Assembly (NCBI RefSeq): GCF_001005315.1
Contig: NZ_LBMG01000002.1
Coordinates: 62,001-126,000 of the forward strand
DNA length: 64,000 bases
DNA from: Kordia jejudonensis
GTDB taxonomy: Bacteria > Bacteroidota > Bacteroidia > Flavobacteriales > Flavobacteriaceae
Reading direction: 5' to 3'
Part shown: positions 9,322-17,973 of the stretch, piece by piece
Layout of the letters: each line of letters begins with the position of its first letter
How positions within the stretch are numbered: position 1 is the stretch's first letter
Made by a program: the position numbers and the translations under genes
Notes under the pieces: model-generated
What the model saw: the letters and a program-made list of their open reading frames with translations, nothing else
Database searches by the model: none
What the model was told of the DNA's origin: nothing

Positions 9322-9714
9322 TCACAATAATTTTAACTCAAATTCTTTAAAATGTGTGAAATGTATTTTTGCACCTTTTGCAGCGAGTTTTTCTCGATTA
9401 TCTTTACCAATTCCTATAAATTCGAGCCCCAAATTGTTTGCCGTTTTTACATCCCAAACGCCATCTCCTAAGGAAATAACACGTTTGAAATGATTTACAT
9501 TGAAATAGTTTTTTGCTTTTACGATGGAAGCATGTACAATTTCTTCACGTGTAAAATAGTGTGTGGATGTGACTAACAATTCTTCCTCAAAACGAATATT
9601 TGCGGCATTCAACTTAAAAAGTACTGGTTTTAACAACGAACCTGTTTGATGTATATTTTCGCTATCGAGCAAGGTTCCATCAATGTCAAAAACGAGAAGG
9701 TTTTCTTTTTTCAT
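9322..9714 (-). CDS. Short HAD-superfamily hydrolase
   Basis: 130 aa from the ATG at 9714; an upstream in-frame start at 9756 would add 14 residues that lie inside the preceding gene. HAD motif I is intact (DIDGT, nucleophile D10 and acid D12), and a motif IV-like 'SLGDGVWDVKTANN' (D84, D88) is present. The protein is much shorter than usual HAD phosphatases (about 200 aa or more), and the cap and motif II/III region is compressed or missing. The ATGA overlap with the serine hydrolase gene shows translational coupling. Substrate unknown. Confidence 0.75.
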   Translation of the reverse strand: MKKENLLVFDIDGTLLDSENIHQTGSLLKPVLFKLNAANIRFEEELLVTSTHYFTREEIVHASIVKAKNYFNVNHFKRVISLGDGVWDVKTANNLGLEFIGIGKDNREKLAAKGAKIHFTHFKEFELKLL

Positions 9715-11207
9715 TGCGAGTTCTTTAACCAATCTTCTGCTTCTTGGGTATACCAATTTTTTGAAAAATTCTTAGCATTTACAATACTTTCAAAATGATA
9801 TCTAGCTTTTACCTGATCTCCTTTTCTATCATAATATGTGCCCATGTATGAATGTAAATAAGGGTTTTCAGGTGTTTCGCTTAGTAATTTTTCTCCTATT
9901 TGAACTATTTGAGCATCAAATTCATTGAATTCGCCAAGTTCCATATAAAAGGCTACATCTTTTAAGAATATAAGGTTGTGAAGTAAATTTAAATCTGCAT
10001 AAGCTACATAATCTGGATACTGCGAAAAAACTTTCTTTAGTAATTTGGCACTTGATTGTAATTTTTTAGGTTGAAATCTCGCCATATAGGATTCAGCCAG
10101 CGCTTCTGCTAGTATTTTTTTTCTATAAAATTCTTGATTCGAAAAATCATTTTTTGATATTTCATCTGGATTTTCAAACAACTCCATTTCATCAAGTTCA
10201 AATATGTAATTCTTTAAAAAACTCATCACAAAGAGCGAAGAACTCGCATCTCCGTAAATTAATCGAGCAGGATCACTTAAAAGATTCGTGTTGGCAAGTA
10301 CTGTTAAAGTGATATTTTCAGCAGGTATTTTTAATAAAAGACTCGAATAACAATCATATTGACCATACGCCCAAACAATATCTATATTCTCAAATTGTTG
10401 GTTAAAAATGCCATATCCATACGGTAAATTGCCATTAAATGATGAAAACATCTTTTCTTTTGACTCCTGTGATATTAGCACGTTTTGATCCAAAGCGGTA
10501 TTGAAAATTGCTAAATCATTGAGATTTGAAACAATGCCTGCTGAAGTAGAATATCCAAAATCTATAAAACCATTTTCAATACCATTGTTCAACATATAAG
10601 GTTTTGCTACTATTCGTTTTTCTTGCGATAACTGTGCTGAATCTTTAAGTAAAAAAGTGTTTTTGAGTTTTAGTGGCGATATAATTTCTTCATCCATTAC
10701 TTCAACAAATGACTTTCCAGAAACGTGTTCAATTACTTGAGTTAACAGTCCAAATCTTGAACTATAATAAAACTCCTTCCCTACTTTTCCTTGTGAAGTG
10801 TGAGATAGTACATGTTTTACAAGAACGGAATCTTCAAAGATAGGTTCTGACAAATATGTATTAATGGGCGCGTCTAATGAAAGTTTTTCTTGCGCTACAA
10901 GTTTCATAATCAAAACTCCTGAAAACACCTTTGTTATCGACGCAATTGGAAATAACACTGTAGAATCTAATTTAGTTTGGTTAGCTACATCCGAAAAACC
11001 CAAGTAGTTTTGATAGATGATTTCTCCTTCTTTTTCAATGGAAACTGCTAATCCAGGAATTTGGAAATAGTCTTTTAATTCCTGAATTTCAGAAGTAAAT
11101 TTTTCTACGTTTCGATGTGTATGAGTTTCTAATTCTGAACAGCCAAAAACCATTAAAATCAAAATAACCAGTTTTAATCCTAAAATCGTTTTCCAGTATT
11201 TCTTCAT
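9711..11207 (-). CDS. Serine hydrolase lipoprotein (class C beta-lactamase fold), motifs 2 and 3 degenerate
   Basis: 498 aa. The lipobox 'MVFGC' (C23) predicts a lipoprotein. The penicillin-binding-type fold follows, with nucleophile motif S90-I-T-K93 ('FPIASITKVFSGVL'). The usual Y-x-N is Y148-S-S150 ('FYYSSRFGLL'), and the third H/K-x-G box appears as 'WAYGQYDCYSS'. Activity is therefore plausible but altered. After about residue 360 a helical, TPR-like C-terminal region follows. The start is 5 bp after the dnaE stop and the end overlaps the HAD gene, giving an operon dnaE-hydrolase-HAD. Family members include D-aminopeptidases, esterases and peptidoglycan-related enzymes. Confidence 0.82.
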   Translation of the reverse strand: MKKYWKTILGLKLVILILMVFGCSELETHTHRNVEKFTSEIQELKDYFQIPGLAVSIEKEGEIIYQNYLGFSDVANQTKLDSTVLFPIASITKVFSGVLIMKLVAQEKLSLDAPINTYLSEPIFEDSVLVKHVLSHTSQGKVGKEFYYSSRFGLLTQVIEHVSGKSFVEVMDEEIISPLKLKNTFLLKDSAQLSQEKRIVAKPYMLNNGIENGFIDFGYSTSAGIVSNLNDLAIFNTALDQNVLISQESKEKMFSSFNGNLPYGYGIFNQQFENIDIVWAYGQYDCYSSLLLKIPAENITLTVLANTNLLSDPARLIYGDASSSLFVMSFLKNYIFELDEMELFENPDEISKNDFSNQEFYRKKILAEALAESYMARFQPKKLQSSAKLLKKVFSQYPDYVAYADLNLLHNLIFLKDVAFYMELGEFNEFDAQIVQIGEKLLSETPENPYLHSYMGTYYDRKGDQVKARYHFESIVNAKNFSKNWYTQEAEDWLKNSQ

Positions 11208-11212
11208 AAACT

Positions 11213-14200
11213 CTAATTAATCCGATATTTTACATCTTCAGCTTCTAGCGCATCTAGTAATTCTTGTGTAATATGTACTTTTTTCTTCTTGCTTGGCGCT
11301 TGTAGTTTTATCTTTTCTTTCGCTTCATATAAAGTAAAATGCAATGATTTATCGCCTTTGTGTGTTTCTAAAATTTCATAGATAAAATCTAGCTTTTGCT
11401 CTTCTAACTTATTCACATCCAACTGAATCGTTAATTTTCGCGCAGTAGCGTCCATCACGTCTTGTAATAATTGCATCGAATTGAATTGAATTCTAGGATC
11501 GCCACGTTTTCCCGTATCTTTATTGACCCAACCTTCTTTTATGAATGCTTTTATGAATACGAATGAATTTGGCACAAAAAAGTGTCTAAATTTTAAATAA
11601 TCTTCTCCGAAAATCCTGAATTCATACGATTCTGTATAATCTTCAACGGTAAATAACGCCCAACCTTTTCCATTTTTAGAAACTCTATGTTGCACATCTG
11701 TTACAACGCCCGCAAAGGGAATTTCACGATTGACATAGTTTTCCATTTGGGAGAAATACGATAAGTCGCCTTTACAGAAAAATTTCATTTCCGCTTTAAA
11801 ATCATCTAGCGGATGCCCAGAAATATAAATCCCGACAACTTCTTTTTCGCGTGCCAATTTTTCCATAGTTCCCCATTCTTCACATGGTGGCACTTTTGGT
11901 TCTTCTATTTGTACTTCGCTTGCTTCTCCAAACAAACTTACTTGAGCTGAATTTTGATTTTCTTGAAATTTTGCTCCGTATTTTACAGCTTTTTCTAAGA
12001 ATGTAATGTTGTCATTTTCGGTGTGAAAATATTGTGCTCTGTGTGTATTTCCAAACGAATCAAATCCGCCCGCGAGCGCTAAATTTTCAAATGCTTTCTT
12101 GTTTGCTGCGCGAAGATCTATACGTTTTGCCAAATCGAACACAGACTTATATTTTCCTTCCGAACGTTCTTTTACAATTGTTTTCACAGCGCCATGTCCG
12201 ACACCTTTTATGGCACCCATTCCAAAACGAACGGCACCTTGATCGTTTACCGTAAATTTGTAGAACGATTCGTTTACATCTGGACCTAAAACGTCCAGTT
12301 TCATACGTTTGCATTCTTCCATAAAGAATGTTACCGTTTTGATATCGTTCATATTGTTAGAAAGTACTGCCGCCATATATTCCGCAGGATAATGCGCTTT
12401 TAAATAAGCTGTTTGATAGGCAATCCAAGCGTAACATGTAGAGTGCGATTTGTTAAATGCGTAGGCTGCAAATGCTTCCCAGTCTTTCCAAATTTTTTCG
12501 AGTTTGTCCTCGGCATGTCCTTTTTCAGAAGCTTGCTTGATGAATTTAGGCTTCATCTTATCAAGTACAGCTTTCTGTTTTTTACCCATCGCTTTACGCA
12601 AAACATCGGCTTCACCTTTGGTAAAATCTGCTAATTTCTGCGACAGCAACATTACTTGCTCCTGATAAACTGTAATTCCGTACGTTTCTTCTAAATATTC
12701 TTCACAGGCATCTAAATCGTACTCAATATCTTCTTCTCCATGTTTTCTGCGAATGAAACTTGGAATGTATTCCATTGGACCTGGACGATACAAGGCGTTC
12801 ATTGCAATGAGATCGGCAAACGTTGTTGGTTTGAGCGATTTCATGTGTTTTTGCATTCCAGGCGATTCGTACTGAAACACTCCTACCGTTTCTCCTCGCT
12901 GGAATAGTTCATATGTTTTTTCGTCTTCTAACGAAATGTTATCGATATCAATGTCAATTCCGTGCTTGTATTTTACAAGTTTTACGGTATCTTTTATTAA
13001 GGTTAGGGTTTTTAGTCCTAAGAAATCCATTTTTAGCAGACCTGCATCTTCCACAACTGAGTTGTCAAATTGTGTACAATACATTTCTGAATCTTTCGCC
13101 AATGCAACAGGAACGAATTTTGTAATATCATCAGGTGTAATGATAACTCCACATGCGTGAATTCCTGTATTACGCACCGAACCTTCTAACACACGTGCCA
13201 TGTTGACGGTTTCGGCTGCTAATCCTTCTTCTTCAGAAATATTGACCAACTCATTGATGAGCAATACTTCTTCTGAACGGAATTTTTGTTTGAGTTCTGC
13301 TTCTGATTTTCCAAAAATCTTTGCCAGTTTTGTGTTTGGAATCAGTTTGGCGATTCTGTCCGCTTCACTTAATGGCAAATCTAACACACGTGCAGTATCA
13401 CGAATAGATGATTTTGCTGCCATAGTTCCGTATGTGATGATTTGCGCAACTTGATTTTCGCCATATTTATCAATTACATAATCCATCACACGACTTCGCC
13501 CTTCATCATCAAAATCAATATCAATATCGGGCATCGATACACGATCAGGATTTAAGAAACGCTCAAAAAGTAAGTCGTACTTTATAGGATCAATATTTGT
13601 AATCCATAAACAGTATGCAACTACCGAACCTGCCGCCGATCCACGACCTGGACCAACCGAAACGTCCATATTTCGTGCTTCGCGAATAAAATCTTCTACA
13701 ATTAAGAAATATCCTGGATATCCTGTCTTTTCAATGGTTCCCAACTCAAAATCGAGTCGTTCTTCAATTTCTGGTGTAATTTCTCCATAACGTTTTTTGG
13801 CACCTTCGTATGTTAAGTGACGTAAGTATTTGTTTTCTCCACGCTTTCCTCCATCGTGCTTGTCTTCTTCAAACTGAAATTCTTCAGGAATATCAAACGC
13901 GGGTAATAGGACATCACGTGCCAATTCAAATGGTTCAACTTTGTCAATGATTTCTTGTATGGAAAGAATGGCATCTGGCAAATCTTTGAACAAGGTTTTC
14001 ATTTCGTTTGGCGACTTGAAATAGTATTCCTGATTTGGCAATCCATACCGATATCCACGACCGCGACCAATTGGTGTTGCTTGTTTTTCGCCATCTTTTA
14101 CACATAATAAAACATCGTGCGCAGTAGCATCTTCTTGTGCAATGTAGTAAGTGTTATTTGTTGCAACGAGTTTGACATCGTGCTTTTTTGCCAATTTGAC

Positions 14201-15595
14201 TATGACTTCATTGACACGATTTTCATCTTCTTGATTATGGCGCATGATTTCCACATACAAATCATCTTGAAAGGTATCTTTCCACCAAAGTAGTGCTTCT
14301 TCGGCTTGCGATTCTCCCATGTTTAGTACTTTGTTTGGAACTTCTCCGTAGAGATTTCCTGTAAGTACCATGATATCATCTTTGTATTGTTCTATGACCT
14401 TTTTGTCAATTCGTGGCACGTAATAAAAACCTTTTGTGTACGCTATGGAAGACATTTTTGCCAAGTTGTGATAGCCTTTTTTGTTTTTGGCTAAAAGCAC
14501 AATTTGATATCCGTTGTCTTTTCGGGTTTTATCTAAATGATCTTCACAAACGAAAAATTCGCAGCCAATAATAGGTTTTAGCAGTTTTGCATCTGTAGTT
14601 TCTCCTTTTGCGGATGCTTCCTCAATTTTTGCCTTTACGGCTTTATTATGTGTATTGACTTGCTTTACAAAATGAAACGCACCCATCATGTTGGCATGAT
14701 CGGTAATGGAAACTGCTTGCATGTTGTATTTTGCTGCCGCTTTTACTAAATCGGGAATGCTTGCTGTTGATTGCAATACCGAGAATTGCGAATGGTTGTG
14801 TAAATGTACAAATTCGGCATTTTGTAAAGCTTCAAGGTTTTCTGCAATTTCTTCTTTGGAAATTCCGCCATCGCCTTGTTCTTTTGCCAAACGTTTCCGA
14901 ATTTTCTCAGAAGCTTTTTTAAGATTGATATGCTTCAATCCGATCATTTCGATCGGTTGCGGATTGTTTTCTGAGAAACGTTCAAAGTAATCTGGTGCAA
15001 CATCTAATTGCTCCACCGTATATTCTTTTCTTCGAATGAGTTCTAAGAAACAACGTGTCGTTGCTTCTACATCGGCGGTAGCGTTGTGCGCTTCGCCAAA
15101 ACCTACTCCGAATAGGTATTGGTGTAATTCCGTAAGTGTTGGAAGTTTAAATTTTCCAAAACGTCCTCCTGGCAATTGACACAAACTAGCAGTTGCTTCT
15201 GTACACGTATCTAATACGGGAAGTTCTTGCAGTTTGTTTGCAACATTTCCGCGATAGAATTCTGCGCCCATGATGTTGACATCAAAGCCCACATTTTGTC
15301 CGACTATAAATTTTGTTTTGGACAGTGCAATGTTGAATTTCGCCAATACTTCTTCCAGTGAAATTCCTTGTTCTGCTGCGAGTTCAGTAGAAATTCCGTG
15401 AATTTTTTCCGCATCATACGGAATGTTGAATCCGTCTGGTTGTACCAAATAATCTTGATGTTCGATAAGGTTTCCCAATTCGTCATGCAATTGCCAGGCA
15501 ATTTGTATACATCGTGGCCAATTGTCGGTGTCTGAAATTGGTGCGTCCCATCGTTTTGGTAATCCTGTTGTTTCGGTATCAAATATTAAGTACAT
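11213..15595 (-). CDS. dnaE: DNA polymerase III alpha subunit with N-terminal DnaQ-like exonuclease fusion
   Basis: 1460 aa, about 300 longer than E. coli DnaE because of an N-terminal DEDDh exonuclease. Its residues are D6/E8 in 'FDTETTG', D105 in 'VGFDVNIM' and H170/D175 in 'AHNATADVEAT'. The PHP domain starts at about residue 262 ('HLHNHSQFS'), followed by the polymerase palm with 'PDIDIDFDDEGR', the helix-hairpin-helix region, and an OB-fold towards the C-terminus. It is the replicative polymerase; the fused exonuclease could supply proofreading in cis. Such fusions are known in Bacteroidota. The gene is divergent from rpsP and is followed 5 bp later by a serine hydrolase gene. Confidence 0.95.
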   Translation of the reverse strand: MYLIFDTETTGLPKRWDAPISDTDNWPRCIQIAWQLHDELGNLIEHQDYLVQPDGFNIPYDAEKIHGISTELAAEQGISLEEVLAKFNIALSKTKFIVGQNVGFDVNIMGAEFYRGNVANKLQELPVLDTCTEATASLCQLPGGRFGKFKLPTLTELHQYLFGVGFGEAHNATADVEATTRCFLELIRRKEYTVEQLDVAPDYFERFSENNPQPIEMIGLKHINLKKASEKIRKRLAKEQGDGGISKEEIAENLEALQNAEFVHLHNHSQFSVLQSTASIPDLVKAAAKYNMQAVSITDHANMMGAFHFVKQVNTHNKAVKAKIEEASAKGETTDAKLLKPIIGCEFFVCEDHLDKTRKDNGYQIVLLAKNKKGYHNLAKMSSIAYTKGFYYVPRIDKKVIEQYKDDIMVLTGNLYGEVPNKVLNMGESQAEEALLWWKDTFQDDLYVEIMRHNQEDENRVNEVIVKLAKKHDVKLVATNNTYYIAQEDATAHDVLLCVKDGEKQATPIGRGRGYRYGLPNQEYYFKSPNEMKTLFKDLPDAILSIQEIIDKVEPFELARDVLLPAFDIPEEFQFEEDKHDGGKRGENKYLRHLTYEGAKKRYGEITPEIEERLDFELGTIEKTGYPGYFLIVEDFIREARNMDVSVGPGRGSAAGSVVAYCLWITNIDPIKYDLLFERFLNPDRVSMPDIDIDFDDEGRSRVMDYVIDKYGENQVAQIITYGTMAAKSSIRDTARVLDLPLSEADRIAKLIPNTKLAKIFGKSEAELKQKFRSEEVLLINELVNISEEEGLAAETVNMARVLEGSVRNTGIHACGVIITPDDITKFVPVALAKDSEMYCTQFDNSVVEDAGLLKMDFLGLKTLTLIKDTVKLVKYKHGIDIDIDNISLEDEKTYELFQRGETVGVFQYESPGMQKHMKSLKPTTFADLIAMNALYRPGPMEYIPSFIRRKHGEEDIEYDLDACEEYLEETYGITVYQEQVMLLSQKLADFTKGEADVLRKAMGKKQKAVLDKMKPKFIKQASEKGHAEDKLEKIWKDWEAFAAYAFNKSHSTCYAWIAYQTAYLKAHYPAEYMAAVLSNNMNDIKTVTFFMEECKRMKLDVLGPDVNESFYKFTVNDQGAVRFGMGAIKGVGHGAVKTIVKERSEGKYKSVFDLAKRIDLRAANKKAFENLALAGGFDSFGNTHRAQYFHTENDNITFLEKAVKYGAKFQENQNSAQVSLFGEASEVQIEEPKVPPCEEWGTMEKLAREKEVVGIYISGHPLDDFKAEMKFFCKGDLSYFSQMENYVNREIPFAGVVTDVQHRVSKNGKGWALFTVEDYTESYEFRIFGEDYLKFRHFFVPNSFVFIKAFIKEGWVNKDTGKRGDPRIQFNSMQLLQDVMDATARKLTIQLDVNKLEEQKLDFIYEILETHKGDKSLHFTLYEAKEKIKLQAPSKKKKVHITQELLDALEAEDVKYRIN

Positions 15596-15699
15596 ATGTT
15601 GCTTTTGTGTGGCGGAGATTCAAGCGATAAAATTACAAATTTATTTCTTCACTTTGCTATGAAGTTATGAACACCGTATTAGTGGTTGAGCGGCATGTT

Positions 15700-15775
15700 G
15701 GAGCTCTTTTTAGCCATAAAAAAGGAACTCGGATTTGTAAAGTTATTAACTATTTTATGGCTAGAAAAGCGACTA
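15700..15775. ncRNA. Long hairpin in the dnaE-rpsP intergenic region
   Basis: TAGCCATAAAA (15711-15721) and its exact reverse complement TTTTATGGCTA (15753-15763) form an 11-bp stem, extended outward with mismatches by GCTCTTTT and GAAAAGC. The surrounding 15667-15830 sequence is less AT-rich than its neighbours. The only ORF here is 68 aa and resembles nothing I know. It may be a structured RNA or a dispersed repeat. Confidence 0.4.
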
Positions 15776-15833
15776 GCGAAGACACGACCGCACTTTTTCG
15801 TGGGGAAATACCAAAAAAAATGATTTTAAGTGG

Positions 15834-15861
15834 TTGTGTTTCAGAAAATATAGTATTTTTG
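15834..15861 (+). promoter_or_regulatory. Probable rpsP promoter
   Basis: TTG at 15834-15836, a 17-nt spacer and TATTTTTG at 15854-15861, matching the Bacteroidota -33/-7 pattern (TTG, about 19 nt, TAnnTTTG). It lies 48 bp before the rpsP start. Confidence 0.55.
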
Positions 15862-15908
15862 CAAGCTCATTAATAATAGAGGTCGAGAACCTCACAAATT
15901 AATTTTTT

Positions 15909-16412
15909 ATGCCTGTTAAAATTAGATTACAGAGACACGGTAAAAAAGGAAAACCTTTTTACTGGATTGTTGCCGCTGATGCGCGTGCAAAAAGAGATGG
16001 TAGATATTTAGAGAAATTAGGTATTTACAATCCAAACACTAACCCTGCAACCATTGAATTGAATGTTGATGGTGCTGTAACATGGTTACAAAACGGTGCT
16101 CAACCAACTGATACTGCACGAGCGATCCTTTCTTATAAAGGTGCTATGTACAAGAATCACTTACTTGGTGGAGTTCGTAAAGGTGCTTTGACTGAAGAGC
16201 AAGTTGATGAAAAGTTTACTGCTTGGATTGAAGCTAAAGAAGGAAAAGTACAAGGTAAAGTTGAGTCGTTAGCACAAGCTGAAGCTGATGCAAAAGCAAA
16301 AGCTTTTGAAGCAGAGAAAGCTGTAAACGAAGCTCGTATTGCCGCAAATGCTCCTGTAGTAGAAGATGCAGCGGAAGATGCTGGAGAAACTGCTTCTGGT
16401 GAAGAAGAATAA
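15909..16412 (+). CDS. rpsP: 30S ribosomal protein S16 with long acidic C-terminal extension
   Basis: 167 aa. Residues 1-80 are canonical S16 ('MPVKIRLQRHGKKGKPFYWI', 'DGRYLEKLGIYNP'). The rest is an Ala/Glu/Lys-rich extension ending 'ETASGEEE', a form common in Bacteroidota (typical S16 is 80-90 aa). It is a component of the small ribosomal subunit. It is followed by an attenuator-like terminator and then rimM. Confidence 0.97.
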   Translation: MPVKIRLQRHGKKGKPFYWIVAADARAKRDGRYLEKLGIYNPNTNPATIELNVDGAVTWLQNGAQPTDTARAILSYKGAMYKNHLLGGVRKGALTEEQVDEKFTAWIEAKEGKVQGKVESLAQAEADAKAKAFEAEKAVNEARIAANAPVVEDAAEDAGETASGEEE

Positions 16413-16435
16413 ATTATAGACTTACATATAATTTT

Positions 16436-16470
16436 AGCCTAGTAAATACTAAATTTGCTAGGCTTTTTTT
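16436..16470 (+). terminator. Terminator/attenuator between rpsP and rimM
   Basis: AGCCTAG (16436-16442) pairs with CTAGGCT (16458-16464) and is followed by T7. It lies between the rpsP stop and the rimM ATG (16482), so rimM is expressed either by read-through or from its own promoter. Confidence 0.75.
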
Positions 16471-16481
16471 ATGATATAGAT

Positions 16482-17009
16482 ATGCGAATTGAAGATTGTT
16501 TTTATTTAGGAAAAATTGTTAAGAAGTATAGTTTTAAAGGCGAATTGCTTGCAAAACTCGATACAGATCAACCTGATTTGTATGATGACTTGGATGCTGT
16601 TTTTATACAGCTTGGACGTGATTTTTTACCTTTTTTTATTGAGAAATCGTCGTTACATAAGTCAGATTTGTTACGATTGAAGTTTGAAGATATTGATACG
16701 GAAGAAGATGCCGATCAGTTACTGAAATGTGAATTGTATTTACCATTGGAGTTTTTGCCCAAGTTGGAAGGAAATAAGTTTTATTACCATGAAATCATCG
16801 GTTTTACAGTGGAAGACGCGTCTTTTGGCACCGTTGGTAAGATTATAGGTGTGAATGATAATACGTCGCAACCGCTATTTGAGATTGCACATGAATCGAT
16901 TGAAATTTTAGTTCCTGTGAATGATGATATTATTAAGAAAGTAGATCGTGAAAACAAAACCATTCATATTGAAGCGCCTGAAGGTTTGATAGATTTGTAT
17001 TTGGAATAA
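16482..17009 (+). CDS. rimM: 16S rRNA processing/ribosome maturation factor RimM
   Basis: 175 aa from the ATG at 16482. An in-frame TTG at 16455 lies inside the terminator hairpin and is rejected. The N-terminal RimM domain ('FYLGKIVKKYSFKGEL', about residues 6-21) and the C-terminal PRC-barrel ('KFYYHEIIGFTVED ... LVPVNDDIIKKVD') are both complete. RimM helps maturation of the 30S head domain. It follows rpsP, as in many bacteria, but trmD is not next; a GTP cyclohydrolase II homologue takes that place. Confidence 0.92.
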   Translation: MRIEDCFYLGKIVKKYSFKGELLAKLDTDQPDLYDDLDAVFIQLGRDFLPFFIEKSSLHKSDLLRLKFEDIDTEEDADQLLKCELYLPLEFLPKLEGNKFYYHEIIGFTVEDASFGTVGKIIGVNDNTSQPLFEIAHESIEILVPVNDDIIKKVDRENKTIHIEAPEGLIDLYLE

Positions 17010-17021
17010 AAAAGTATTGTG

Positions 17022-17531
17022 ATGATAAAAATGGCGGAAGTCGATTTGAAAACCAAATACGGAACTTTTCACGAAGTTTTGTTTTATGATGGACAGAAAG
17101 AAGCTATTGCTTTTTACATGGGTAATATTTCGGAACATGATGCTATTTTATGTAGAGTACATTCGTCATGCATTCATGCTCATATTTTTAATAGTATTGA
17201 ATGTGAATGTCGAGAAGAAATGGCAATTGCACAACAATTGATTCAGCAAGAAGGGCGCGGAATTATTATTTGGCTTGAACAAGAAGGAAAAGGAAATGGA
17301 CATTATGCTTTGCTAAAAAGTATTCCTTTTAAAAGAGCAGGAATGCCACAAGCAGAAGCGTATGAAGCGGTAGGTTTTCAAAAAGATGCTAGAGATTTTT
17401 CGGCTGCAGCCAAAATTTTGAAAGCGTTAAACGTAAAATCAATTACGCTGTTGACCAATAATCAAAAGAAAGTAAACGTACTTTCGCAACACGGAATTCA
17501 CATTTCGCAAACAAGAGACCTAAAACTTTAA
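17022..17531 (+). CDS. GTP cyclohydrolase II-like protein (RibA domain only)
   Basis: About 169 aa. Key RibA features are present: 'CRVHSSC ... IECEC' supplies the three Zn-binding cysteines (C50, C61, C63), and 'GFQKDARDFSAAAKIL' and 'ITLLTNNQKKVNVL' match the family. The substrate loop usually 'RQEGRGIGL' reads 'EQEGKGNGH', and no RibB domain is fused. The gene starts 12 bp after rimM, so they are probably co-transcribed. It may be a divergent cyclohydrolase rather than the riboflavin enzyme. A GTG start at 17019 or an ATG at 17031 are also possible. Confidence 0.75.
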   Translation: MIKMAEVDLKTKYGTFHEVLFYDGQKEAIAFYMGNISEHDAILCRVHSSCIHAHIFNSIECECREEMAIAQQLIQQEGRGIIIWLEQEGKGNGHYALLKSIPFKRAGMPQAEAYEAVGFQKDARDFSAAAKILKALNVKSITLLTNNQKKVNVLSQHGIHISQTRDLKL

Positions 17532-17551
17532 TACGATTTACTCCAAAATAC

Positions 17552-17576
17552 AAAAACGAGGAATTTCCTCGTTTTT
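17552..17576. terminator. Bidirectional terminator
   Basis: AAAAACGAGGAA / TTCCTCGTTTTT palindromic stem between two convergent genes (RibA-like protein, plus; precursor peptide, minus). A/T runs on both sides would work in both directions. Confidence 0.8.
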
Positions 17577-17607
17577 GATATACTATTTAAAATTTAAAGG
17601 CTTTTAA

Positions 17608-17823
17608 TTACCAACCTGCATTTCCTCCACTTGCTTGCGCTTCGCACATTGGACGATGTACGGAAAGTCCACAACCTTCATGTAAAAATGTCACAGGTCC
17701 TTTGTCTGGTCCAACTGGAGCGTCATTCCCATTATTTGGCGCCGCTCCTCCAAGAGCATTTGCAGCATCTAATGTTGAAATTCTTTCTTTGACTAACGTT
17801 AACTTTTTGATCTGTTTTTTCAT
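17608..17823 (-). CDS. GG-leader RiPP-like precursor peptide (AAPNNG type)
   Basis: 71 aa. The leader, residues 1-26 ('KKLTLVKERISTLDAANALGG'-like), follows the Bacteroidota pattern of a basic start, LxLxKxxIsxL and a double glycine. The core begins AAPNNG and contains 'VTFLHEGCGLS', only two Cys and several Pro/Gly. It is a paralogue of the peptide at 17974-18207: both cores share AAPNNG, a Pro-rich linker and TFL-x-EGCG-x-S. No modification enzyme is nearby. It could be a lanthipeptide-like or other ribosomal natural-product precursor; a role as a small secreted or structural peptide is not excluded. Confidence 0.7.
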   Translation of the reverse strand: MKKQIKKLTLVKERISTLDAANALGGAAPNNGNDAPVGPDKGPVTFLHEGCGLSVHRPMCEAQASGGNAGW

Positions 17824-17924
17824 TATTTAATTTTTTTTGATTTATATACTTTTCAGTTCATGCTTTTGCTGTCTGTTACCCAAATTATAGAGACAAACAC
17901 AAAAAACTTCATTTATATACAACT

Positions 17925-17952
17925 AAAAAAGCGAGGAAATTCCTCGCTTTTT
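17925..17952 (-). terminator. Terminator after second AAPNNG precursor
   Basis: AAAAAAGCGAGGAA / TTCCTCGCTTTTT hairpin, 22 bp past the stop of the precursor at 17974-18207. Confidence 0.8.
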
Positions 17953-17973
17953 CTTTGTATTATCATTTACTTT

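Noticed and set aside
15667-15873. Plus-strand ORF of 68 aa in the dnaE-rpsP gap
   Set aside because: It covers the hairpin and the rpsP promoter, has no recognisable domain or signal, and starts with no supporting context. It is better explained as structured intergenic DNA.
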